DNA of 64,000 nucleotides from Smittia aterrima (Eukaryota; Arthropoda; Insecta; Diptera; Chironomidae), in NCBI GenBank assembly GCA_033063855.1, contig CP093830.1:3100854-3164853 (forward strand), in the 5' to 3' direction. Both the position numbers and the translations under genes were made by a program. Positions 1 through 12,800 of the stretch are shown here, one piece after another. The notes under the pieces are model-generated. The model was given only the letters and a program-made list of their open reading frames with translations, had not been told where the DNA came from and did not search any database. Positions within the stretch are counted from its first letter, which is position 1, and the number at the start of each line of letters is the position of its first letter.

Positions 1-408
1 TCTCAGCTGGAGCTTCATCAGCTAATTCATTGATATCAAAAAAGTCTTCTGCCGTGTCATCTTTGTTTTTGTAATCAGTCGGAGATGACACAACTCGCTT
101 TCGACGATAAGAGCGACCTCTTGAATTTGAAGAATCAGAGTCCGAGTCACTTGCCTCATCGTCGCTAATGAATCCTGTTCCAATGAGATTGTACAGTCCA
201 AATCTAAAAGAAATCAAATATTTGTTAAAATCTGGATGTTGTTGTTGTGATTTTTCTTCTTTTACTTTGATAACGAAGTGACATGTTTTTTAGCTTCATC
301 GTCTAAGAAATCCGACTCAAGTTTTCCATTTTCATCAATATTCCCAAACAAGAAACCCGTCAATTGCTTATTCAATGCATCATCATCATGATCAGACTCC
401 GAATCCAT
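1..408 (-). CDS. Taf1: TAF1, TFIID largest subunit, N-terminal part (partial)
   Basis: This is the N-terminus of TFIID subunit 1, the scaffold of the general transcription factor that loads RNA polymerase II. Exon 1 is 408-266 and exon 2 starts at 203 and runs off the left edge; the intron has GT/AG ends and the phase fits. The start was set at 408, where the protein reads MDSESDHDDD. A longer frame reaches 483, but TAF1 proteins begin with such an acidic stretch. Key signs are the LTGFLFGNI block followed by the LDDEAKKH and FGLYNLI segments, then an acidic Ser/Asp run and DINELADE, in the order seen at the start of insect TAF1. The rest (histone-fold, acetyltransferase region, bromodomains) lies outside. 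The gene is divergent from ARV1 with about 290 bp between the start codons. Identification is from recognisable family motifs. Confidence 0.85.
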
Positions 409-701
409 GATTAATTTTTCTCCGGATATCAAATATTTTTTGTTATGAATTTCCAATGAAATTCCACAATTTTCTGAAATCACTCCAGTTCTACCTAATC
501 AATGGCAACTTTATAAAGAGTTTTAAAATGATTTTAGCAACGCTTTTTTCATCAGACACCGGTATTTTTAATTTAATAATTTTATCAAAGTTAAAATTTT
601 CAACACAGCTTTGTGCCCCGTCTCAAACTGACGGGCCTTGGAACAAAGTTGTTCAGAGCTTGGATATTCCGAAAGCATCGACAAGAAATCAAAACATAAA
701 A
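409..701. promoter_or_regulatory. Shared TAF1/ARV1 divergent promoter region
   Basis: The start codons of TAF1 (-) and ARV1 (+) are about 290 bp apart, so both 5' UTRs and promoters must fit here. No TATA box stands out, which suits two housekeeping genes. Open frames that cross it on both strands look like chance extensions. Confidence 0.5.
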
Positions 702-1536
702 ATGTTCGAAAAAATAAAATCAAAGTTTATAAATGAAAACGCTGACGACGAATTAAAATTCAGATGCGTAAACTGTGGACATCGGTTAAAGGAGCTTTAC
801 AAAACCTACAGCCCGACGATTCAGAAGTTGGCAGAGTGTGAACGATGTGGAGAAATTGCTGACAAGTTAATCGAGTTTGAGAGCTTGGTAGTTGTTCTTG
901 ATTTAATTCTTTTATCTCAACAAGCTCAGCGTCACGTTCTTTATAATACGTCATGCAAGAACCTCTACAAGATCCTAATGGTTATAACCCTGCTGGAGAG
1001 TTTCGCCCTCTGGATGGAGAACTTCGATAAGAATCGAATCGGATTTAACAAAGATGATGCCGGGGAGAAGGATCCACTTTATATGGAGAAAGGATTTTAT
1101 TTGTCAACGATTCAGATCATCATGAGTAAGTAAAATAAAAATATTTCTTGTTAATTTCTTAACATTTTCATTCATTAAATCAATTCCAGCAAATCTTTCG
1201 TTCTTCTTGATTATCCGGTTGCTAACAAAGTTCTCTCCAGAAGAAATCGTACGAAGTAAGAATCGCTCAGCAGATCTCTTTAGAGGATTTATGCTTGCAT
1301 CGATTGCCAAATTCTTTTTCTTACCGATCATCGTTTGGCGTGACAATATTTCTGAAATAAGTTCATCAGTTCATCTCACTCTAGTCATCAGCTATTTTCT
1401 TATTTCATTGATCTACATCCACGCATCAGTTAGCGGAAGCTCAAAGAAGAGCAGCACTGCAACTATTCTACTTTCGTTCATGGTGAACAAGTACATCTGG
1501 TTCTATTTCCATTTTAGTGGAAACATGTACATGTAG
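702..1536 (+). CDS. Arv1: ARV1 homologue, ER sterol/lipid homeostasis membrane protein
   Basis: ARV1 is an ER multi-pass membrane protein involved in sterol distribution and GPI-anchor synthesis. Exons are 702-1125 and 1190-1536, joined by a 64 bp intron with a GTAAGT donor; the product is 256 aa. Near the N-terminus is the diagnostic zinc ribbon, CVNCGHRLKELY followed about 20 residues later by CERCG. Next comes the family segment corresponding to LDLILLSQQAQRHVLYN, where ARV1 proteins have a conserved hydrophobic stretch and a QA.RH motif. Several hydrophobic helices follow in both exons. The start at 702 gives the short N-terminal lead typical of the family; an upstream in-frame ATG at 456 would overlap TAF1. 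A poly(A) signal AATAAA is at 1557-1562. Confidence 0.88.
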
Positions 1537-1687
1537 ATAGATAAGGATAGACGTTAAATAAAATGATCGTAACCAAAGAGATTAGCTGATGGGAAAACCC
1601 CGTTTGATTAAATTCTACTCTCATCTCGAAAACGAGCGAGAAGAAATATTTCTCTACATCACAGTCATTCAGTTCTGCGACGTAGCG

Positions 1688-3109
1688 ATGAGTGTTTGCA
1701 AAGTTAAGTTTTTTCTACTGTTGAGTTCAATTTTAGTGGTAAATTGTCTTGATTTGCTCAAGCTCAACGATGATTGTTTAAATGGAAAACCTTCACAATT
1801 TAATCTCGAGTGTACATCAGTTAAAGGAGTTCGCGTTCAAAGAATTCAGGAAGGAACAGAAAAGTTTTATTGTGTGAACTACGAAAAAAAAACTGGAAAT
1901 GCTAATGAATTTCACATTCTGGGATTCAACTTCACTCTCGATGACTATGAATTAAAATTTGTAAGTAATTATTGATAACAGGAATGAAATCATATTCGCT
2001 CTTCTCAGATAGGTTCAAATGCTATCAACGAAGATGTGACGAATCCTAATTTTAAATTGTATGACTCAAGAAAGAGAAGCAGCTACAAGGGAAAGTTTGC
2101 TATCAGCAGCGGGAACAAGGATTTTGAAATCAAACATTTAACAATCAATGGAGAGAAAGAAAAATGTTTTAAACAGAATCAGCAAATCTGGCCGATAAAA
2201 ACTACAATGATAGATTCAACGACAAACGTGAATCCTTCATTAGCGTCTGACGGAAGCGTGACTGAAGATTCATCATCATTATCACCTTCAATCGACTCGT
2301 GTGGAATAATGAAACAAATTAATCGATGCGAACACACTTCATCTCTTCCTACGCTTCCTGGACAGTTCCCATGGGTTGTGGCGATTTATCGTTATTTTAA
2401 CGATGATGAAGAATCATTTTATAAATGTTCGGGAACGATAATTGATAAACGAACAATCATGACCTCAGTGAATTGTCTTCTTGAAGACGGACTTCTCTTA
2501 CAGCCTAGTGAACTTCAAGTCCACGTTTCGCCTTACAACTTACAATCGAAAGTACAGAAATCAAGCGTCTTTGAGATAGATGATATGATTCCGCACGAAG
2601 AATTCAACATAAATCTTGAGAACAACATTGCTATAATCAAATTGGATGGAAACATAAAATTCAATGAGTTTGCTCGACCGATTTGTCTTCCAAACGAAAA
2701 TGTTGTTTCCACAGGAAAGATCGGAAAGGTTTGTAAAGATGCGATTCGATGAAAGTTTAGTTCTTTAAATTCTAGTTTTTAGCTTGGTGGATTCGGGAAA
2801 CCTTCGTCAGCAACTCCCCCAAAATATTTTCTTCTTAACGAAGCCGAGTATGAAGTGAAGTCATTAGAAAGTAAAACCTTCACAGCTGAGAATACTTCGG
2901 GAAATCTAAGAATGAGTGACATCGGAAGCGGTCTTTTTACTAATGAAACAAGTCACTGGACTCTGGCTGGCATCATGTGTAACAAGATTCGATCAACTCC
3001 GATTGATTCACTTTTCAAATTCACAAATATCGCTTCCTACATTCCTTGGATTAAAAAAGTAGTAAGAAGTCCACCACGAATTGATGTTCGCGTAAAACCA
3101 AGCAACTAA
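1688..3109 (+). CDS. Secreted serine protease homologue (catalytically dead)
   Basis: This is a trypsin-fold protein of 439 aa in three exons (1688-1960, 2009-2728, 2783-3109) with clean GT/AG introns in phase 0. The start at 1688 gives a signal peptide with hydrophobic core VKFFLLLSSILVV. Residues 30-190 form a non-protease N-terminal domain with several cysteines and a Ser/Thr-rich linker. The protease-like domain begins near PGQFPWVVAIYRY. All three catalytic positions are altered: the TAAHC block reads TSVNC (His lost), the DIAL block reads NNIAIIKL (Asp lost), and the GDSGG block reads SDIGSGL. The protein therefore cannot be an ordinary protease. Insect SPHs of this kind often act as cofactors or decoys in haemolymph cascades; that role is inferred from family knowledge. 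AATAAA lies at 3114-3119. Confidence 0.85.
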
Positions 3110-3241
3110 ATTCAATAAAAGATTTTTTGTTTCTATTTTTGTTTCAACTTGAAAATTTCTTTATTTTTTGACGATCAAAATACGAGAACTTTTTAAAGTT
3201 TCACACACAATTTTCATCTGAAGGAAAATTCTCCTTTTGAA

Positions 3242-3665
3242 ATGGATTTTATTCAATTTAATGCTTTCACTGTAGCTAAAATACTCTCGCAAGTTTTGAC
3301 GATGGAACTTGATGAAGTCAAGGGGAAATTAATTAAAACTGTGATGTTTAAAACTCAAGAGTCGTTTCATAAATTCTTGATCAGGATTGTTAAGAAGCCA
3401 AATCACGGTTTCTATTAACACTTGACATCGCTTCTAAACGAACCCTTTTTAAATGCAGGTACATCTTGCTGTGTGATGGACTGTTTCGTGATCACGATTG
3501 TTATCCTGACTTGGTGCATGGCGGAAACTAAAATCTGATTTGTAAGAACTTTAACTATTTCTCCTGCAGTTTCTGGCTAGCAAGGAGGCTTCGTGGCTCA
3601 TATCGCTTGCGATCATTATTGTCGAATATAAAAAACATTGATATAGTTAGTTTTTACTGTAATGT
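3242..3665 (+). pseudogene. Possible decayed Tctex1-type dynein light chain gene
   Basis: A 58-codon frame starts at 3242 and stops at 3416-3418. By eye its end (FHKFLIRIVKKPNHG) resembles the helix-strand junction of Tctex1/DYNLT light chains. After a possible intron (acceptor near 3458) another piece reads SCCVMD and then LTWCMAETK, like the family's SCFWD and VRWENKT blocks, before a TGA. A third piece after an acceptor near 3571 reads SWLISLAIIIVEY, like the family's last strand. The in-frame stop and weak first donor (GTTTCT) argue against a working gene. The similarity is faint and judged by eye only. Confidence 0.25.
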
Positions 3666-3846
3666 GGGCTTTCTTCTTAGACATCTTGACGGAGACATTC
3701 ATGGTTCAGTAACGGTATACTCTAAACATCGACTAAGTTTCCTGGTTCTATTCCGGGAATAAAACATCTAAACTTTTTGTTTTATCATCTGCTTAAACTA
3801 CCCATTACATTTCCATCTAGTAAATGTTTTATTAATGTTAAAGCTT

Positions 3847-6800
3847 TCACTTCTTCTCTGGCGCTGGTGCAATTTTAATTAATCTTGCTTTCTGAGTTTT
3901 ATGACTACTAGTTACGGCTTTCTTCTCGCTGCTAATCTTTTTGGTGCTTGACTTCTTATCCAATTCCGTCATTGCTTTCTGTATAGCACGTTCAAGATGC
4001 GAGTTTAGTTTTCGCCCCCTGAAACGATAATAAATTAATATCATTGATCGAACAAAGAACACCAATGAGCCGAAGGAAAGAAGAAAAAGTTTCATGCAAA
4101 AGAAGAAAAAAAAAGTTTTCATTCAGCAAAGTCTACGAAAAGTTCTACAGAAAATTTAAGTATCAAAAATGCTTCTTGTTTAAATCATAGAAATTTCTTG
4201 TTTTTAAAAAAAAGTCTCGCGTCTACTTTTGGGGATTGTGAGGAACAAAAGGTTGAGGAATGTTTCGGATAAAGAAAAAGAATTTTGGAACGAAATAAAA
4301 GTTTCTCACTTTCTGTTATCCTTTTGTGCTGCGTGATGTGCTTCTAGTCCTTCGGAAAGTGACTTCAGAGTGCTGCACAGCATCAACTCGGTATTTTGAC
4401 GTCCACCAAACCATTTTACCCAACAACAATCACTTGGCGTTGGCTCCCCATCTGGCCCAATCACAATTTTCCCAGGCCAAGCATCACAGCCTCGAGTCGC
4501 TCCCCAGATTAAATCGCCGATCGTAAAGTTCGTGTTTGATTGAATCGCCGCAGCTGAACTTGTAGTCGGAAGCGGAGAGGTTCTAGAATCCTCAGATTCA
4601 ATCAAATCGGTCGCGATAGGTTTAATTGTGTTCACAGGAGGAGATTCTTTCAATAAATCAAAATCACTTTTCCCTCCGCTCTCTTCATCTTTCATCGAGT
4701 CATCGATAAGTTGATGGTCCGACGATGCCGACTCTGTAATTTGTTTGTTTTGGTCTCATTGTCAATTAAAATTAAACGGGCTCGTGAAAATGATTTGTTT
4801 TAATGAGAAATGTTTGAATAATGTGCACGAGAGAAAGAGAAATTAAACAGAGACGAAGAAGGAAATCATAAAACAAAAGCGGTTCTGTGTTTGTTAATTC
4901 AATTAACTCTTCGATTAATGTGCTTGGATGTTCTCGACCATAAATTTATATTAAAACCAAAACTTTCACGTTGTCGTAAACAAAAAATAAATAATAATTA
5001 AAACTTGATTAGTTGACATCAAAGCCCTTCCTTCAGGTGGATATCAAAGCCCTTCGGTTGTCACAATTATTTACAAAATCGTTTTCCCTTTATAATGGTT
5101 TGAGGAGGGTTATTGGGATAAAGGACGGGAATGATAAACATTAATTAATTAATAATAAAACATCAACATGCATAATCAAACAGCAATTAATCAATCACAG
5201 AAATGATAAAACATAAACCGCCACCAATCAACGAACAATTCAGGCAAATCGTGATGATTCTTAATAAACGAGAAATGAGATTTCAGGAAAAAGTTGTGCA
5301 AGAGATGACATTGAATAATGAAAGAGTGTTAAGTTAAAACTCACCGTGCGAGTCTGGACGCATCAAAGGACTTTTTTGGTTTTCAATCAACTGCATGTGA
5401 CTCATCAACGTTGGAGACTTGATTGACGTCTTCGGGTCCATCGGTAACTTGAACATCGGTTGATTCATTCCTATAGAAAAGATTGATAAGTTAAAATTGA
5501 ATTTATTCGCAAATTAAAGTGTTTCTTACCAGAATAATGACTTTGATGTTGAGGCGGTGACATTTGTGAGTCGATACCTTCAGGAGAAACAACATTGGAG
5601 TTGGAATCAGGTTCAGAGCTCGACACAAACTGCACCATGTTGGTGCTATCACTGGAGCCGTTACTCTTTTCACTGGATGTATGGATAGGACTTCGAGGAC
5701 TATGTGTTGTTGTATCAGGCGGAGAGTTTGCAAATTGTTGAAGCGAGGATAATCCCATTTGAGCCATGCGATTATCTTCTTCATCAATAGCATTCAAATA
5801 TTCATTCAGATCATTGATCTCATCCATTTCGATTGTGATGTCGTCGATGTTCATAATACCACATTGACCGTCTCCCATCATGCTGTGATGCAGAACTTGC
5901 TGCGATCCATGATGAAGCTCTTGAATCATATCTGGTTTATCTTCATCGAATGAAAGTTCTTGCTCCTCTTGCTCTTCGCAAACTTCTTCCTGGTCATCAT
6001 CTTCTGGCATTTCTTCTTCCTCTTCATCTTGTTGTTCATGTTCTTGAACAATTGTTTGAATTTGATTCTTCGCTGCTCCGTAAACTGTTCGGGGAGGTTT
6101 CATCATTTGCGGGAAGAACTTTTGCTGTTGAACCTTCTGATGAATTATTTTTCTTTGGCTGCTGACTTTACCGTCACTTTGTGTTATGAATTGCGTTTGT
6201 TGCCCAATCATTGTTCCTTGTCCAATATTCGATTGAGCTTGAGTAATGATCTGAGGTTGGTTAATGATCTGCTGTCCTTGCGTTGGAGATTGCAACATGA
6301 TCGGCTGTTGAGAATTGATGATTTGCTGTTGTTGGTTCTGTTGAGCCTGAACAATAAATCCCATCGGCGAATTAAACACTTGATTCATCTGTGTTAATTG
6401 ACCTCCTTGGTTCACAATGTATTGCTGTCCATTGTGATTAATAATCGTCTTTTGAGCCTGTTGCTGCTGCTGAGGCATTGGCGATCGAATCATCATTCCT
6501 TGCGGTGTTTGAATAATATTGTTGAATGAAGGGTTTTGTAGCTGCACGATAGAGTTGCCATCGGGTGTCATCATAACAGGGAAATGTCCTGAGGGAAGCA
6601 TAAGTTGTTGACCACCAATCATCATTGGTTGTTGAATCAATGTTTGTCCATTTTGCAAAATTATTTGTTGACCTTGCTGTGGTTTATTCTGGACGAGAAT
6701 ATTTGGCGATAGCTGGAAGCCTTGAAGAAGATTCGGCTGTTGTGTGTTTTGTATCGTTGTCTGTGGATTAGACTGCTGCACATTTATTTGCTGAGTCTCG

Positions 6801-9800
6801 GGAAGAGGAATCTTTCGTTTTCTTCCTTTCTTCTTCTCAGGATTCATTGTCACTGCTCTCGGAGCTTGTTGCTGGGTATTTTGAATAAACGATGAGTCTT
6901 GCGTTATTGTTTGAGTTGGCATTCCATTGAATAAAACGGTTTGTTGTCCGATCATTTGCTGATTGTTTCCAGCAATTATTGTTTTACCAACTGAATTGCC
7001 AGAAAACAAAATATTACCCTTTGCTCCGTTTGATAGGAAATTTCCTGTGTTTTGAATGATCTGTCCATTCTGAATTATTAATGGACTCATTTGTTGTCCA
7101 TTCGATAGAATAAAGTTGCCATTGGACATTGTAGGATTCGACGCCAGAACATTTCCTGTGCTAGTTTGGATGAAGATATTTCCACCTTGACCTTGAGTTT
7201 GAATTAAGCGTTGATTGGTGTTTTGATTTGAGTTTTGAATTTGCATTATCGCATTGTTGTTTAGCATTATGTTCTGAGATTGTTGTTGTTGCTGAGGCAT
7301 CACAATAAATTGTTGACCATTTGAAGTCATCATTATCTGTTGCCCGCTCGTGTTTTGTGAAACAATGTTGCTCGAACTCTTCATTATCGTCTGAGGTTTC
7401 TTCATCATACTACTAGCCATCATCGGTTGCTTTTTCACCATACTGCCAGCCATTGTCGTATTTGTAATCGCTTTGCCAGCGACAACTTGAGTCATTGATG
7501 TCCGAATCAGTTCCTGAGTTGATGCACTTCTTGCGAATTTCACAAACTCTGAGCTGTCATAACTTGATGAGTGAATGACAGTTTCATTCATAGTTTCAGG
7601 AGTTCTCGACGATGAACTGATATCAGGTGTGTTACTCTTTGTGATTTTGACTGCACTGGTTGATGATACCGGAGATTCTTGAGACATGGCAACGAGACGT
7701 TTTGCAATTGTTTGTGGATTCTTCGGTGGTCGTCCTTTTGGATTCTGCCGAATAAATTTATTTTGCTGCATTTGAATCTGCTCCTGCATCATCATCGGCT
7801 TCGCCTGTTGCTTAATATCACAGTTTTGTTGAATCTGAACAATGCCATTTGGCATATGAGTCAACGTTTGTCCTCCTATCGTAACCTGTCCGGGATTAGA
7901 CTTGACATACTGTTGGATAAGCTGACGTTGTCCGACTTGAGTTCGCTGATAATTCTCAGCGCTTTCATTTGATGCAGAGGAAGTAGCTGTCGAGACACCT
8001 TCAGGACTGTGAAGTGTCGTAATTGTATTTTGAAGCAGAGCAGTTTGCTGATTCAAGTAACCTGTCGGATCTTCTTTGAATGTTGGTCTCCTTCGAATGA
8101 TTGTTTTACCAATCTTTCCGTCACTCGTCCAGTTTTGCCCAATTTCATTTCCATCGCCGCCCTTCTGTTCAATGATTTGAATATGTTGGGGCTGTTGAAT
8201 TTGATATTGCTGATTGTTCTGATCAATCGCGATGACATTTTGTCCATTGATTTGGAAAATTGGAATTCCTTGTTGAGCATTTTTCTGTTGAACAATCGAG
8301 TTCTTTTTCCATGGCGGAAGCTTAACACTGTCAGGCTCATTACTATTCACGATTCTCATGACCACACTTGCTCCTGTTGTTGGATCATGTTGCACAAACT
8401 GCTGCTGTGGACGCTGTTGCTGGTAAGTGACTTGCTGTGGCTTGGATTGGATAATTTGTGGTTGAACGTTGCCACTGTTTACAATCATAACGGTGCTGTT
8501 GTTAGTGGAGGCGCTTTGAATTTTAGGCGATGACATGTACGATGGCAAAAGACATTCTCCAGAAGCTCGCTTCGACGTGTTGTCTAACTTTGTGCGTTTC
8601 GATTCTAAAATAAATAAAAAATACTGATTTGTTAGTGGGTTGTCATTGTGCAAAATTTCAATTCATTCCATTCAACAAATAAACTAATTAATCCAATTCC
8701 CTCGAGAAACAAAAGTTTTTTTATCGATTCATAGCAACTCGAGTGTCGACAATAATTGCACCCGGCTGAAAATCCTCGAGCATCAGCCAACGCACGCAAA
8801 TTGGTATGAAGAGGTCTGCACTCTCGCTACCCCGCGCAAGTGTCAATGAATTGTTCTCAACCCCCCCGAGCGACTCAACTCGACACTTTTTTTTATCATG
8901 CATCAGGCTATGAAGTCTTTTTTTTTACATTGTACGGGACGAAACTTCAGCGATTTCCATCACATTGTGTGCACTTTTGTTAATGATTCTTGAAATGGCT
9001 TCGCATGTTGACGGATTTTTCATTTTTTTTCTGACAAACGGGGGGTTGATGACGGGTGTGAGTTGAAAAGCGGAACGAGACTGGAATGGGCGAAGAAATC
9101 AATTTTTATTTGCACAAGCGGTGAGTCATAAAAATTATTTTCGCTATGTGACATTAAACAGCGGCAAAACGTCGCAGACGAGACGGAAATTTATTTTCAT
9201 TTCTTGCGGACTTTTTTCATTGACTTTCGTGTCTTTTTGTTGTCGAGTTCCATCTTCAGCTTTTCCCGCTGGCAATCATTCTGCTTCGTAATCATGATAC
9301 CTTTTGTTAACATCGCAATCAAAATTTCCATCACCTCGAGCATATTCAATCTGTACTGAGAGTCAATGATTGACTTGCTGTTTCTGAAAAATGGCAGAAC
9401 TTCGATTAAGCATTCGATCATTTCGGTTTCTCTGAGATTCTCCAGAAATAAACTTTGAATGCCATCGGCCTTGCCATCTAAGGAAACGATTTGAGTTACT
9501 CGAGCGAAAAGCTCTCAAAACTTTTTTTTGTCATGCTCACCCTTCCATAATGCGATGGTCTCGAAAACGCTTCGAATCGACAAATTTTGAAAGTTGAGGT
9601 CGAGAATATTGAAAAAGTTTGTTAGGAACATTCGGTCGTCTTGAATAAGTTTTGGTATCATTCCGTTATGTGTCTGCAGGGACATCAGTGGGTTTAGAAA
9701 CTCTCGTAAGAAGATGACGAGCATTGTGGCAAAGAGACCGAAAATCTTTGAGCGTTGGTTGATGGCACATGACAAAATATAGTCATGGCGTTTGTTTAAG

Positions 9801-12800
9801 TGAAGCGTCAAGTACATCAAGTACTGAACAAGATTAGAAATGGAAACGACTTCGAAAGGATCGTTTCGGTTAAAGGTGAGGATGTGGAACTCTTCATCTG
9901 CAGCTTCAAGAATGTCAAGAGTGTTAAATGCCGCGCCTCTCTTATAAAACTCTAAGTCGCGCAATAACTGCCAGAGTCCGATTCGCGTCATGTTTCCAGA
10001 CGATTTCGGTGATAAACCAGCATAGCGTTGATAAACATCATGAAAAATGTGCAAAAACTCTTTGATGGTTTGAGCAATCGATACGAATTCCTGTCTCTTG
10101 TCAACACCGGAGAAGCTTTTCACGAATTGCCAAATAACCTCGTGATCTACTTTCAAGTCAAACCAATTCATGTGAAAAGGGAATTCCGCCGAGACTTCTG
10201 TAATTCCATGATTGTCGATAAGACTTTTGACGATTGACTTGAAGGATTCCGGATTAACTTCTTCGACATTCATCAGCTTTCGCAAAACTTTGACATTTTC
10301 TTTTGCAATTCGTATTTCAAAGCAACCGAGAAACTCGTCGCGTTGAAACATTTTATTTGAAGCGTATATTCTTCCATTTTTCGACCAAACAACTGCGGGA
10401 CCTTCTTTGATGTTTTTGCGAAAGATTGTCACGCAAGCGACTCCGTTTACTTTTATCACTCCGAGACCATCTCGATAGTTATGTTTCCAAAAGCCAATGT
10501 ATTTGCTTTCAAGGTTACTTTGGAGCTTCCACGTGTATTCTCCGAATCCGGAGAATAAACCGTTCTCAAACGATCCACAATAAATATCTCCATTCGCGAA
10601 CTCATATTTTCCGAAGCTTCTCATTTCATTGAAGTCGAATTCACCAACAAACTTTCCATCGGCGTAGACTCGTTTTCCACAAACTTTCTTGTCCAACTCG
10701 AAGCAACCATCGAACGACTCGTCACCTGACTTGATACTTCCTCGTCCTTGAAACTTATTGTTAGCGAAATCTCCGCTGTATGTGAAGAAATAATTTGTCA
10801 ACTGTCCCTTGCCACTGAACTTTCCATCGAGAAAGCTTCCACAATATTTCGATGACCCAGTTGCTTTCTCACGATTTCGAAATTTAAATGTTCCGCGACC
10901 TTCAATTACGTTTGGTCGATTGAATTCGCCCTCGTATAAGCTTCCATCATCAGCCCAAAGGTAACGACCACTAATTGTCATGCGATTGTCATTCATATCA
11001 CCGAAGAACTGATTTCCATTAAGAAAGTTTACTTGACTTCTTGTGTAGGGCGTAACAGAACGAACTGACAATTTTGACTCTCGAGCTACGACTTTTTGCG
11101 AGAAGTTGATCAACATTTGATCTTCGATGATGTGCTCGAACATCGAACAATAAAGGTAATCGACAATTTTTTTAATTTCTTCATCCCTTTCCATTTTGAA
11201 AATATTTAAATGAAACTTTGACAACAAATTCGACAAGTTTACTGCAATTCAACGTCAGATTCGCAAACACGTAAGTATTTAAAAAATCGATCTCACCTGT
11301 TGTTTGATTGTTTGTTGTTTGGTTCGTTGTTATTCGTTTCCGATGTTGGCAAGCTGGATCAAATTTAATACTCTCGATTGGCGTTTTCAATGGCACAGTG
11401 GGAACCTGTTGGAGAAGAGAGCAAGTTAATTAAATCAAACCAGCAATCGCATCGCTTTCATAAACGAACACCTCACCTCAGTATTGAAGTTGAAGAACAA
11501 TTCGACACGCAATGGAAACGGCAGTCCACATTTACACGTCCCGCGCGTGAGGAGATAATCTTTGACTTGCTTTAAGCTTGCTAAGCCGATGCCCGATGGA
11601 CTGTTTGAGAATTAAATGAGAATAGAATTATTGAAAATTAAATCAAACAAATTAACATTCGCGACTGCGAAAGGCAAATCAGGCAAAAGCAATAATGGAG
11701 TTTTGATTGCAATCAGTTGATTGCTGCAACGAAGCGTTTCACGATCAACGAGCGATGGTTGAAGGAAAATTAAATTAAATTTTATGATCCGCATGCCCAG
11801 ATATGGCTTCCAACCTCATAACGTAGTTTACTTTATTGCGCCGACAGATCTCTCGTCTCAAACGATTTATCCGTCATACAAGCTTACAGTGAACAGCACA
11901 TTGCAAAATATTTATTCTGACGTCACTTGAGAAAGTTCCCTTCATCGCGCTTTTTATTATGCTTCGTCCAGAAACATCGTAAATATAATCATCGAGCAGC
12001 ACAAAAGGCCACGGTGCATGTAAATGTAGACACACATATTTTCTCTCTTTCTTCGTTACATAAAAAACACGTTTATGAATGTCGAACGGATTGGCAAAGA
12101 GAGTTAACAACACAAAACTCAAGGGCTTAAGCTTCACATTTACAAGAAAATCAGTTTCAACTTGACGCTTTTTACACAAATTGTTTCAATCCCTGGAAAA
12201 TTCCTTTTTTTTCCTTTTAAACACGAGTCAGCTTTTAAGTCCTGTCAACCATGAATTGACTACAAATTGTGTCTACGAACATCGCCACCGTTCGTTTGCT
12301 ATCACGATATGCAGTAAATTATTTAATTAAGTAGCACACTGCAGTGTTAACAGTTGCACGAACTCAAGGACTCGCTTTTGTAAAGCACAAGTCTTTATGA
12401 AAATGAGCCAATCATGAAAATGCACTTCGGCTTCCCTTCGGCGTTAAACTCACTTGAGGCAATTAGTTTTCTGCACTAATAAGCAACACTTCGACGTGAA
12501 AGAAAGAAAGACTTAAGCACGGATATATATCTTCTCGACTAAGAATGCGTGTGCCTCAACAACTTTTACTCGTTTGACTCCGGTCTTGTGTTTTATATTT
12601 CTGCCAAGAATGCAATTCGCTCTCGATGCAGCCGCGTCTATATCGTAGCAGCATATACAACAGAATTAAAGGAGAGCTCAGGCGAAAGAGAAAAGAAAGA
12701 AAAAAATCGCAGTAAAACTTGTCCGAAACAGAAACAATTGAATAATAAAATGAAAATGCCCGAGTACAAAACTCGAAGCCTTGATTCTCGCTGTTGCTGC

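Noticed and set aside
3847..4122. 91-codon minus-strand frame that looks like a small membrane protein
   Set aside because: Its hydrophobic start is intron sequence. From 4018 on it is the last exon of the MBD5/6-type gene, shown by phase and by similarity to the segment after PWWP.
5960..6397. 145-codon plus-strand Leu-rich frame opposite the MBD5/6 exon
   Set aside because: Antisense shadow of Gln codons (CAG/CAA read as CTG/TTG).
8721..8903. 60-codon minus-strand frame with DFQPGAII, at first taken as the end of the MBD domain
   Set aside because: The true MBD core was found at 11600-11297 with exact splice phases; this frame has no fitting splice sites.
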